A DNA stretch of 64,000 nt from the NCBI RefSeq assembly GCF_003478505.1, contig NZ_QUFI01000005.1, positions 50,157 through 114,156 on the forward strand, read 5' to 3'. Shown here piece after piece: positions 7,716 through 15,991 of this stretch (positions within the stretch are counted from its first letter, which is position 1; each line of letters begins with the position of its first letter). The notes below the pieces were generated by a model, which was not told the DNA's origin, did not search any database, and was given only the letters and a program-made list of their open reading frames with translations. The DNA comes from Clostridium sp. AF27-2AA (GTDB lineage: Bacteria > Bacillota > Clostridia > Lachnospirales > Lachnospiraceae). The position numbers and the translations under genes are program-made.

Positions 7716-8489
7716 ATGGGGCCAATTCTGAAGGTGGACAATCTGTCAAAAGTTTTCTTGCGGGGCGGACAGCAGCCGGTTACAGCGGTAAAAAATGTCA
7801 GTTTTGAGCTGATGCCAGGAGAATGTCTTGGCGTGCTGGGAGAGAGCGGCAGCGGAAAAACGACTATGGTAAGTATGATTACCCGATTACTGGATGTTAC
7901 AGTGGGGCAGATTATTCTGGATGGTCAGAATATCACAAACCTGCGGGGAAAGGAACTTCGCAGTGTTTATAGAAAGATGCAGATGGTTTTTCAGACTCCG
8001 GCAGATTCCTTTGATCCGAGAAAGACACTGGGGGATGGAATCGGGGAAAGCCTGAGAAATGCCGGAATGTCCAGGCGGGAGACCCGGGCAGAAGTGGAAC
8101 GGCTATTAGAGCAGTGCGAACTGTCAAAGAAATTCGCCGACCGTTATCCGCACCAGGTCAGCGGTGGGCAGTGTCAGAGGGCGGCCATTGCCCGGGCGCT
8201 GGCTATTCAGCCAAAACTTCTGATTTGTGATGAGGCGACCTCAGCTTTGGATGTGACAGTTCAGAAGGAAATCATCGATCTTCTGAATCAGCTGCGCCTC
8301 GCGCAGGGAAAACATCTGTCCATTCTGTTTATCTGTCATGATCTGTCACTGGTGCAGCAGTTCTGTGACCGTGTGCTGGTCATGTATCAGGGAGAAATTG
8401 TGGAACAGGGGAAGCCGGACGATGTGATTCAGAAACCAGAACATGCGTATACCAGGAGACTGATTGACAGTGTTCTGGAGTTTGAATAA
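7716..8489 (+). CDS. nikE: NikE-type ABC transporter ATP-binding protein
   Basis: Second ATPase of the transporter, 257 residues. Walker A GESGSGKTT, Q-loop MVFQTPADSFDPRKTLGDGI, signature VSGGQCQRAAIARAL, Walker B LLICDEATSALD and switch region FICHDLSLVQQFCDRV are all present. The Q-loop block with SFDPRKT fits the NikE/DppF side of the heterodimer. A good RBS (AAGGAGG) lies just before the ATG. The signature has Cys in place of the more usual Arg or Gln after GGQ, which is not expected to abolish function. The nikA-type gene starts 52 bp downstream without a visible terminator. Confidence 0.87.
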   Translation: MGPILKVDNLSKVFLRGGQQPVTAVKNVSFELMPGECLGVLGESGSGKTTMVSMITRLLDVTVGQIILDGQNITNLRGKELRSVYRKMQMVFQTPADSFDPRKTLGDGIGESLRNAGMSRRETRAEVERLLEQCELSKKFADRYPHQVSGGQCQRAAIARALAIQPKLLICDEATSALDVTVQKEIIDLLNQLRLAQGKHLSILFICHDLSLVQQFCDRVLVMYQGEIVEQGKPDDVIQKPEHAYTRRLIDSVLEFE

Positions 8490-8541
8490 TCCAGAGTCAG
8501 GAATGATACAGATAAAAATTATATGAAGGAGAAAAAGATCT

Positions 8542-10161
8542 ATGAGAAAGACAATCGCTGTATTCTTGTGTTTGGGGGTTACAATAGGGATACTGGCCGG
8601 ATGCGGCAGCAGGGCCGGGAGCACAGAGAGTATAGAGCATGCAGCAGATACAGGTCAGGCAGCAGCCGGTACGAACACGGAACCGGCCGGCAGTTCGGAT
8701 TCACGAAAGACCATGGTGATCGGAGATACGACATTCAACTCAGAAAACTGGGAAGAGACTGTGAATCCACATGAAACCTACAATGGCTGGGCCTGCATCC
8801 GCTATGGCGTGGGCGAGACGCTGGTTCATTACAGTGATACAATGGAGCTGGAGCCGTGGCTGGCAAAATCCTGGGAGAATGATGGAGACTGTACCTGGAC
8901 CGTTATCCTGCAGGACGGGGTTACCTTTTCAAGTGGACGGAAGATGGACGGCGAGGCGGTGAAGCAGTGTCTGGATCATCTGCTGGAGGTGCATGACAGA
9001 GCTCCGCTTGATACGAAAATCGTGGATATTCAGGCAGACGGGCAGGTGTTGACGATTACAACCAGTGAGCCGAATCCGGCCCTAATGAACTATCTGGGAG
9101 ATCCTTATGGCTGTATTATCGACGTGGATGCCAGTGATTTTGAGAGAGGAATTGTAGCCGGAACCGGTCCGTATGTAGTGAAAGAGCTGGTTACGGATGA
9201 CCACCTGACTCTGACAAAAAATGAAAATTACTGGAATGGAGCGCCAAAGATTGATGAACTGACGATCAGGACCATGTCTAATGGCGATACCTTATCAGCC
9301 GCGCTGCAGTCCGGTGATATTGACGCAGCCTACGGCATGGCGTATGAGGCTTATCCAAACTTTGAAAATGATAACTATCAGTTTTCATCCGTCCAGACTT
9401 CTCGTGCGTTTTTTTGCAGCATGAATATGACAAGTCCTGTGATCCAGGATGATGCCGTGAGGAAAGCCATTGCCATGAGCATTGATAAAGAAGGGTTCGT
9501 CACTGCTCTGCTGGATGGTCATGGGGTGGCAGCAAACGGAGCGTTTCCAGATGGCTTTGCCGGTTTTGGCGGTGAACATGTGAAGACAGAAAGCTATAAT
9601 CCGGAAGGAGCCAAAGTCGTTCTGGAAGAGGCTGGCTGGGTGGACACCGATGGTGACGGTATCCGGGAGAAAGACGGCGTGAAGCTGGTAATCCGCTGGC
9701 TGACTTATCCAAGCCGTCAGGAACTGCCGCTGCTGGCGGAGGCTGTTCAGGCCAGTCTGAAAGAGGTTGGAATGGATGTGGATATCAACTGCACCGCAAA
9801 TCGCCGGGAATTTCTGGCGGATATGTCCAGCTTTGATATTTATGCGTCGGCTCTGGTGACGGCACCGTCCGGAGATCCTCAGTATTTCTTTACTACGAGC
9901 TGTCAGCCGGGAATGAACTATAACTTTGGTGCTTACGATAATTCAGAGGTTACAGCGCTGATTGAGCAGCTTTCGATGGAATTTGACACGGAAAAACGCG
10001 CAGAACTGGCAATTGAACTTCAGCAGAAGATTCTGGATGATCACGCGTACATTTTCTGCTCATTTCTTCAGATGAATATGATCTCAAGATCCAATGTGAA
10101 GAATTATACGGCCCATGCCTGTGATTATTACCAGGTTACGGTGGATCTGGATATCAATTAG
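8542..10161 (+). CDS. nikA: NikA/CntA-like substrate-binding lipoprotein
   Basis: Extracellular solute-binding protein of family 5, 539 residues, anchored by a lipobox (GILAGC, Cys21). Blocks such as YGVGETLVHYSDTMELEPWLAKSWEN, GTGPYVVKELVTDDHLTLTKNENYWNGAPKIDEL, VRKAIAMSIDKEGFV and GDPQYFFTTS are typical of NikA/CntA-type binding proteins, which bind nickel as a complex with histidine or an opine-type metallophore. It is the last transporter subunit in the order BCDEA, whereas E. coli has nikABCDE. A ligand other than nickel cannot be excluded from sequence alone. A paralogous methyltransferase gene follows after 21 bp. Confidence 0.82.
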   Translation: MRKTIAVFLCLGVTIGILAGCGSRAGSTESIEHAADTGQAAAGTNTEPAGSSDSRKTMVIGDTTFNSENWEETVNPHETYNGWACIRYGVGETLVHYSDTMELEPWLAKSWENDGDCTWTVILQDGVTFSSGRKMDGEAVKQCLDHLLEVHDRAPLDTKIVDIQADGQVLTITTSEPNPALMNYLGDPYGCIIDVDASDFERGIVAGTGPYVVKELVTDDHLTLTKNENYWNGAPKIDELTIRTMSNGDTLSAALQSGDIDAAYGMAYEAYPNFENDNYQFSSVQTSRAFFCSMNMTSPVIQDDAVRKAIAMSIDKEGFVTALLDGHGVAANGAFPDGFAGFGGEHVKTESYNPEGAKVVLEEAGWVDTDGDGIREKDGVKLVIRWLTYPSRQELPLLAEAVQASLKEVGMDVDINCTANRREFLADMSSFDIYASALVTAPSGDPQYFFTTSCQPGMNYNFGAYDNSEVTALIEQLSMEFDTEKRAELAIELQQKILDDHAYIFCSFLQMNMISRSNVKNYTAHACDYYQVTVDLDIN

Positions 10162-10182
10162 TTTTATGAGAGGTATTTTGTA

Positions 10183-10944
10183 ATGTTAACACAGGAACAG
10201 ATCAACGAAGACTGGACAGTCCGGTCTGACAATTACAACAATTATGTAGAAGAGGAGTTTGCGACGAACCGACCGGAAAAGTGGCTGGAGCTGATCGAGT
10301 CCCAGGCACCGGCAGAGCGCCCTTTACGGATTCTGGATGCCGGATGTGGACCAGGTTTTTTCTCTGTGCTGCTGTCAAAAGCCGGTCATCACGTGACTGG
10401 CATTGACGGTTCGGAGGGGATGCTTGCGTATGCCAGAAAAAACGTGGCTCATTATGGCGTTTCACCGGAACTTCTGCAGGGGGATTTTGGCGCGCTGCCA
10501 TTTCCGGATGGAACTTTTGACCTGGTGGTCAGCCGGAATGTGACTCACATCATCCGGGAACATCTGAAGGTATACGGGGAGTGGCTGCGGGTTTTGAAAC
10601 CGGGCGGCGTGCTGTTGATCTTTGATGCCAACTGGCATCTTCCTTATCAGCCGGGGCCGGTGCGGGAGGAGGCTATCCGCCGGGAGCGCGAAGGCCTGAA
10701 AAAATATGGCCGCGGATACACCCACGATGGCTCCTATGAGTACATTGATAGCGAACTGGAACCGGAAAATTATAGAGTATTCGGAAAAGCCCAGCGTCCG
10801 GATTTTGACATGGGCGTATTAAAACAGCTTCCCTGTACGAACGTATCCTTTGAGCGTGACGTGACAAAGGAGCTTTGGAGTGAGAGGGAAAAATTCTTTT
10901 ATGCTGCCACGCCGCTGTATATGCTGCGGGCGGAAAAAGTATAA
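10183..10944 (+). CDS. Class I SAM-dependent methyltransferase (nickel operon, copy 2)
   Basis: A 253-residue methyltransferase paralogous to the gene at 4318. SAM motif I is ILDAGCGPG (50-58), followed by HVTGIDGSEGMLAYARKN, LPFPDGTFDLVVSRNV and LKPGGVLLIFDANW (DANW at 148-151). Shared features with copy 1 include the LPF-DG-FDL block, VSRNV and DANW; the C-terminal third differs more and may set the substrate. An N-terminal helix with EDWTVRSDNYNNYVEEEF precedes the fold. It is the last gene of the lar-nik operon, with a terminator 43 bp downstream. I propose a role with the transported nickel ligand, on position only. Confidence 0.85.
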   Translation: MLTQEQINEDWTVRSDNYNNYVEEEFATNRPEKWLELIESQAPAERPLRILDAGCGPGFFSVLLSKAGHHVTGIDGSEGMLAYARKNVAHYGVSPELLQGDFGALPFPDGTFDLVVSRNVTHIIREHLKVYGEWLRVLKPGGVLLIFDANWHLPYQPGPVREEAIRREREGLKKYGRGYTHDGSYEYIDSELEPENYRVFGKAQRPDFDMGVLKQLPCTNVSFERDVTKELWSEREKFFYAATPLYMLRAEKV

Positions 10945-10986
10945 ACGGGAGAAGGAAGAGCAAGCTGTAATAATCTGAGAGACAGT

Positions 10987-11043
10987 CAAGAAAGCGTGAA
11001 ACTCTTTGTGAAAACAGAGGTTTCACGCTTTCTTGTGTTTTTG
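10987..11043 (+). terminator. Terminator of the lar-nik operon
   Basis: A 16-bp perfect stem (10987-11002 with 11020-11035; CAAGAAAGCGTGAAAC and its complement) followed by a T-rich tract GTGTTTTTG. It separates the nickel operon from the heat-shock genes. Confidence 0.9.
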
Positions 11044-11147
11044 TCTAATATCAAATGTGCAAGATCAGTGCGCATAACTTCGTAATTTTGCTAAAACGTG
11101 CAATGTTATCTTGCACAAAACGAAGTTCACAAAAAGTTCACAGAAAA

Positions 11148-11190
11148 TTAGCACTCACCTATTGACAGTGCTAATAATGCGTGCTATATT
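11148..11190 (+). promoter_or_regulatory. CIRCE operator overlapping the hsp20 promoter
   Basis: TTAGCACTC (11148-11156), a 9-bp spacer and CAGTGCTAA (11166-11174) match the HrcA-binding CIRCE element except for one base of the right arm. The -35 box TTGACA (11162-11167) lies across the spacer and right arm, and TATATT (11185-11190) follows after 17 bp. HrcA bound here would block RNA polymerase directly. The 367-bp gap between the methyltransferase and hsp20 otherwise holds only the upstream terminator and a 5' leader of about 115 nt. Confidence 0.9.
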
Positions 11191-11310
11191 ACATGTAGAA
11201 CAAAGGAAGGGGATACAGAGGGAGCAAAGAAAGAGGTTCCCGGAAGTTCCTGAAAGATCCTGGTTCCAAAGAAACAAGGTTAAGCATAGATAGAAAAGGA
11301 GAGATGACTT

Positions 11311-11775
11311 ATGTTAATGCCGAGTATTTTTGGTGAGGATATGTTTGATGACTTTATGAGAGATTTTCCATTCTTCGATGAGAATGCAGGTAATAAAATA
11401 GAGAAGAAACTTTACGGACGTCATGCTAAGAACATGATGAAGACCGATATCAAGGAACTGGAAGGCGGCTACGAGCTGGAGATGGATCTTCCGGGATTCA
11501 CGAAAGATGAGATTACCGCAGAGCTGAAGGATGGTTACTTAACCGTCAGTGCGACCAAGGGACTTGATAAGGATGAGCAGGAGAAGGAAACCGGCAAGTA
11601 CATCCGCCGCGAGCGTTATGCCGGAGCGTGCCAGCGTTCCTTCTATGTAGGTGAAGATATCACCGAGCAGGACATCAAGGCAGAATTCAAGCACGGTATC
11701 CTGAAACTGTTCGTTCCGAAGAAGGAAGCACAGCCGAAGGTAGAAAATAAAAAATATGTAGCCATTGAAGGCTAA
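11311..11775 (+). CDS. Hsp20-family small heat-shock protein, copy 1
   Basis: Small heat-shock chaperone of 154 residues that would hold unfolding proteins in the cytosol. The alpha-crystallin domain covers about 43-140 (MKTDIKELEGGYELEMDLPGFTKDEITAELKDGYLTVSA ... FYVGEDITEQDIKAEFKHGILKLFVPKK), including the conserved GILKL-type motif. RBS AAGGAGAG precedes the ATG. Transcription should start at the CIRCE-controlled promoter at 11162-11190. By eye about 20 residues differ from copy 2. A 9-bp hairpin without a T tract (11791-11828) lies between the two genes, so copy 2 is probably co-transcribed. Confidence 0.93.
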   Translation: MLMPSIFGEDMFDDFMRDFPFFDENAGNKIEKKLYGRHAKNMMKTDIKELEGGYELEMDLPGFTKDEITAELKDGYLTVSATKGLDKDEQEKETGKYIRRERYAGACQRSFYVGEDITEQDIKAEFKHGILKLFVPKKEAQPKVENKKYVAIEG

Positions 11776-11790
11776 TACAAATGACTGAAA

Positions 11791-11828
11791 CTTCCCCGGA
11801 AAACAGTAAGGCTGCCTGGCCGGGGAAG
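11791..11828 (+). other. Intercistronic hairpin between the hsp20 copies
   Basis: CTTCCCCGG (11791-11799) pairs with CCGGGGAAG (11820-11828), with no T run after it. It may stabilise the upstream mRNA or act as a weak terminator, so that the two copies differ in level. Confidence 0.6.
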
Positions 11829-11901
11829 AAACCGCAGCCATAATATAGAAGACTGAATTTGATAATAAGTAAATTTTAGATAGATAAAGGAGAGATGACT
11901 T

Positions 11902-12366
11902 ATGTTAATGCCGAGTATTTTTGGTGAGGATATGTTTGATGAATTTATGAGAGGTTTCCCGTTCTTCGATAACAGCGCAGAGAACAACGTTGAGAAGAAA
12001 CTATATGGTCACAACGCCAAGAACGTTATGAAAACCGATATCAAAGAGCTGGAAGGCGGCTATGAGCTGGAGATCGATCTTCCGGGATTCACGAAAGAGG
12101 AAGTCACCGCAGAACTGAAGGATGGCTATTTAACCATCAGTGCCGCTAAGGGACTTGATAAGGATGAGCAGGAGAAAGAAACCGGTAAGTACATCCGCCG
12201 CGAGCGTTATGCCGGAGCGTGCCAGCGTTCCTTCTATGTAGGTGAAGATATCACCGAGCAGGACATCAAGGCAGAATTCAAGCATGGTATGCTGAAGCTG
12301 TTTGTTCCGAAGAAGGAAGCAAAACCGGCGGTAGAAACCAAGAAATATGTTACCATTGAAGGCTGA
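11902..12366 (+). CDS. Hsp20-family small heat-shock protein, copy 2
   Basis: Second small heat-shock protein, also 154 residues, with the same alpha-crystallin domain and C-terminal tail. Even the ribosome-binding leader (GGAGAGATGACTT before the ATG) and the first codons repeat those of copy 1. A 98-base stretch (12187-12284) appears identical to 11596-11693, while other parts have diverged, which suggests tandem duplication with later gene conversion. No separate CIRCE or clear promoter is seen in the 126-bp gap, so it probably depends on the upstream promoter. A strong terminator follows. Confidence 0.93.
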   Translation: MLMPSIFGEDMFDEFMRGFPFFDNSAENNVEKKLYGHNAKNVMKTDIKELEGGYELEIDLPGFTKEEVTAELKDGYLTISAAKGLDKDEQEKETGKYIRRERYAGACQRSFYVGEDITEQDIKAEFKHGMLKLFVPKKEAKPAVETKKYVTIEG

Positions 12367-12414
12367 TGCGTAAGCAGGATGAGATGGCAGCAGAACCGCA
12401 TGAGAGAAAGTGAA

Positions 12415-12459
12415 TAAAAAGTCCACGGGCCAGTAAATGTGCTGGTCCGTGGACTTTTT
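12415..12459 (+). terminator. Terminator after hsp20 copy 2
   Basis: AAAAAGTCCACGG and CCAG pair with CTGG and CCGTGGACTTTTT, giving a long GC-rich stem that ends in five T residues. Confidence 0.9.
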
Positions 12460-12623
12460 GCGTGCTTGTAAAAGCCAGCGTCCGGTTGCTGTCCCATATC
12501 TGCATTTGAAATCTTAAGAAAAAAGTTTCCTTTCTTCATAAAACGATGACAATTTGGACACAATTTTATTGTTCAATAGGAGTGGCTGTAGAGATAGATA
12601 CAGTTACAGATCGCATATGCATC

Positions 12624-12670
12624 AGCAGCCGGAAATGTTTTCAGATCGAGGAAAACAAATTCCGGCTGCT
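12624..12670 (+). repeat. Long inverted repeat upstream of the lipoprotein gene
   Basis: Arms 12624-12634 (AGCAGCCGGAA) and 12660-12670 pair over 11 bp. An inner stem TGTTTTC/GAAAACA (12636-12642 with 12651-12657) extends the hairpin, leaving an 8-nt loop. It ends about 22 bp before the lipoprotein ATG and just upstream of its RBS. The rest of the 327-bp gap after hsp20 holds only the terminator and no promoter that I can defend. Confidence 0.7.
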
Positions 12671-12692
12671 GAAAAAAGAAAGGTTGGTTAAA

Positions 12693-13145
12693 ATGAAAAA
12701 AAGAGCATTGATTATGATGAGCACCGCAATGGTCATGGTATTTGCAGCAGCTTGTTCTTCAAAAAACACCCCATCTGCTACAGCAAGCGAGACAACGGCT
12801 GCAGTGGCAGAGACAACACAGCAGGAGACCACAAAGGCAGAAAGCACAACCTCTGCTGAGAGTCTGAACACAGATGAAGCAAAGGATTCAGAGGAATCTA
12901 AGGCAGATTCTGCCGCAGATCAGGAAGAAGCAAGCATGACAGGCACGATCAGCGACATCAAGGATTTCATGTTTACCATCACATTTGATGGTCAGGATTA
13001 CGGCTTCAGCTTTGATCAGAATGAGAAGCCACAGGGGTTAGACAGTGTGAAGGATGGTGATACCGTGATGGTAACCTATACCGGTACGGTAAATACCGTG
13101 GATGCCTTCACCGGAAAAATCCTTTCTGTTGAAAAAGTAGACTAA
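12693..13145 (+). CDS. Small Ser/Thr-rich lipoprotein of unknown function
   Basis: A 150-residue predicted lipoprotein: MKKRALIMMSTAMVMVFAAAC is a signal peptide with the lipobox cysteine at 21. A disordered linker rich in Ser, Thr, Ala and Glu follows (about 22-80), then a compact domain from about 85 (SMTGTISDIKDFMFTITFDGQDYGFSF ... VKDGDTVMVTYTGTVNTVDAFTGKILSVEKVD). That pattern resembles small OB-like lipoprotein domains of Clostridia, but I cannot name the family. The frame is open further upstream to 12546, but the ATG at 12693 has the RBS and the signal peptide. It is probably monocistronic, with a long hairpin just upstream. Confidence 0.75.
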   Translation: MKKRALIMMSTAMVMVFAAACSSKNTPSATASETTAAVAETTQQETTKAESTTSAESLNTDEAKDSEESKADSAADQEEASMTGTISDIKDFMFTITFDGQDYGFSFDQNEKPQGLDSVKDGDTVMVTYTGTVNTVDAFTGKILSVEKVD

Positions 13146-13156
13146 GAGGAAAACGT

Positions 13157-13193
13157 TTGGCAGGTCTGTACAGTGAATGTTCAGATCTGCCAA
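13157..13193 (+). other. Hairpin after the lipoprotein gene
   Basis: TTGGCAG-TCTG and CAGA-CTGCCAA form a stem of about 12 bp with one mismatch and no T tract. A better terminator follows at 13211-13265. Confidence 0.5.
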
Positions 13194-13208
13194 ATAACAT
13201 TATATGCT

Positions 13209-13436
13209 TCAGGAAGCACTGTAGGAATCTACCGTAATGGTATAGCAGTTGCTTCCTTTTTTTATTACCGTTCCGTCCCTCTTTTTGATGGTGGCGTTTG
13301 CGCTGCCTTCACCGCCGTTGTCATCCGGTCCGCCCTTGCCGTCCGGCGCTTCTTTGCCATCTGGCGCGCCATTTCCGTTATTGTTTTCATTCTGTCCGTC
13401 CTGATCTTTGTTTGATGTGCCCAGTATAAAGAACAA
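13209..13436 (-). CDS. Doubtful Gly/Asn/Asp-rich 75-residue open frame or gene remnant
   Basis: The minus strand of this 501-bp gap has an open frame whose product is rich in Gly, Asn, Asp and Lys (KDQDGQNENNNGNG, APDGKEAPDGKGGPDDNGG) and ends TVIKKGSNCYTITVDSYSAS. The composition looks like the linker of a secreted protein, but only a TTG start is available, there is no signal peptide or convincing RBS, and the end overlaps the terminator of the neighbouring gene. It may be the tail of a decayed surface-protein gene or chance. No other gene is visible between 13145 and 13647. Confidence 0.2.
   Translation of the reverse strand: MFFILGTSNKDQDGQNENNNGNGAPDGKEAPDGKGGPDDNGGEGSANATIKKRDGTVIKKGSNCYTITVDSYSAS
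13211..13265 (+). terminator. Terminator downstream of the lipoprotein gene
   Basis: AGGAAGCACTG pairs with CAGTTGCTTCCT (one bulged T), followed by seven T residues. This is the likely end of the lipoprotein transcript. Confidence 0.7.
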
Positions 13437-13540
13437 AGCGTTAAATTCACAAAATGTTCATAAAAACAATAAAATTCTGATAAAATGAGAAAAAAAGAAA
13501 TATTTTGCAACAAATCAACTGTACGAGTGCGGAAAAAAAT

Positions 13541-13548
13541 GGTATGAT
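13541..13548 (+). promoter_or_regulatory. Possible extended -10 promoter of glpK
   Basis: TATGAT (13543-13548) is preceded by TG one base upstream (extended -10). No good -35 box lies 17 bp further up. It is about 100 bp before the glpK start. Confidence 0.35.
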
Positions 13549-13604
13549 GCAAGAAAGAAAACAAACTGGGAAACAGCTTTATCGTTGAGTTTTAAGGATA
13601 ATAG

Positions 13605-15143
<1,539 letters not shown>

Positions 15144-15186
15144 GTGTCACAATCGGATCAGGCTGCCGGAAGTGCAGTCTGGCGGT

Positions 15187-15221
15187 AAAAAACACCTGAG
15201 CGCTGGGCATAAGGCTCAGGA
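15187..15221 (-). terminator. Terminator of the tetR gene
   Basis: Read on the minus strand, CCTGAGC (15214-15220) pairs with GCTCAGG (15195-15201) and runs into GTGTTTTTT. It overlaps the last codons of tetR and lies in the glpK-tetR convergent gap. Confidence 0.65.
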
Positions 15222-15809
15222 CTTCGGCGGTGCAAAAAAGTCACGTTCAATAAACAGGCAGACATTGTCGACAAAGCTGTCCGGGTCACATGGTTCTTCC
15301 TGATCGAGATAGCACTGTACAATATTAAAATAAAAATCTGTCATCAGGCTGGTGAATATAGGGGCAGGAAGCTTCAGGCGGTAGCCCTTTTGTTCAGCAG
15401 CCTGAATTTTATCATTCATAATGCGGATAAGGCCGGTGCGGATGATGCGCATCAGGTCACCGTCCTGATTGGCATGGTAGATTTTCTGGTACAGAATCCG
15501 GTTCTCGCCGATAAGACGCAGCAGGATCAGCAGGAAGTCCCGCACGGAAGTGCGGTTGGTGAAATACATGACATCTTCATTCAGGCCAAGCTCATCTAGC
15601 ATGGAGCCAAGGCAGTAATGGAGCAGGTCATATTTATCCTCAAAATAGCGGTAAAACGTAGACCGGGAAATCAGCGCGGTATTGCAGATGTCGGTTAGTG
15701 TGAGCTGCTCAAATGGCAGGGCTGCAAGCTGGGAAAAGAGAGCACCCTTCAAAAGCGCGTAGGTGCGGCGGGCGGTAATACTGGTTTTCCGGGGTGTAGA
15801 CTGTGCCAT
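15216..15809 (-). CDS. TetR-family transcriptional regulator
   Basis: DNA-binding regulator of 197 residues. After a short basic N-terminus, the helix-turn-helix covers about 12-60 (RRTYALLKGALFSQLAALPFEQLTLTDICNTALISRSTFYRYFEDKYDLLHYCL), and the rest is a helical ligand domain. The ATG at 15809 is preferred because GGAGG lies 7 bases upstream, although the frame is open to 15860. The gene is divergent from the CAP-MMPL operon. A near-palindrome lies between its own -35 and -10 boxes, so autoregulation and control of the MMPL exporter operon are likely. The ligand is unknown. Confidence 0.88.
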   Translation of the reverse strand: MAQSTPRKTSITARRTYALLKGALFSQLAALPFEQLTLTDICNTALISRSTFYRYFEDKYDLLHYCLGSMLDELGLNEDVMYFTNRTSVRDFLLILLRLIGENRILYQKIYHANQDGDLMRIIRTGLIRIMNDKIQAAEQKGYRLKLPAPIFTSLMTDFYFNIVQCYLDQEEPCDPDSFVDNVCLFIERDFFAPPKS

Positions 15810-15883
15810 AATAACCTCCGTGATCGATGAATTTGCGCATGAAAAACAGAACAGGTTCACAATGTATAAAACTGGACAAATCT

Positions 15884-15913
15884 AAAATAAGTGTCTCATT
15901 ATGAACATTCCAA
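15884..15913 (-). promoter_or_regulatory. tetR promoter with embedded operator
   Basis: On the minus strand, TTGGAA (15908-15913) and TATTTT (15884-15889) are 18 bp apart. The spacer contains the near-palindrome TGTcTCAT-T-ATGAACA (15892-15907), a typical TetR-family half-site arrangement with one extra base in the left arm. Confidence 0.5.
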
Positions 15914-15926
15914 ATAAAACTGATAC

Positions 15927-15955
15927 TTGTGTATTTTAACATATACATAGATAAT
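15927..15955 (+). promoter_or_regulatory. Promoter of the CAP-MMPL operon
   Basis: TTGTGT (15927-15932), 17 bp, GATAAT (15950-15955). It starts 20 bp beyond the proposed TetR operator and 37 bp upstream of the first gene. Confidence 0.55.
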
Positions 15956-15991
15956 AATGCAAGAAAATGAAGAGGAATTCTGGAGGTTTCT

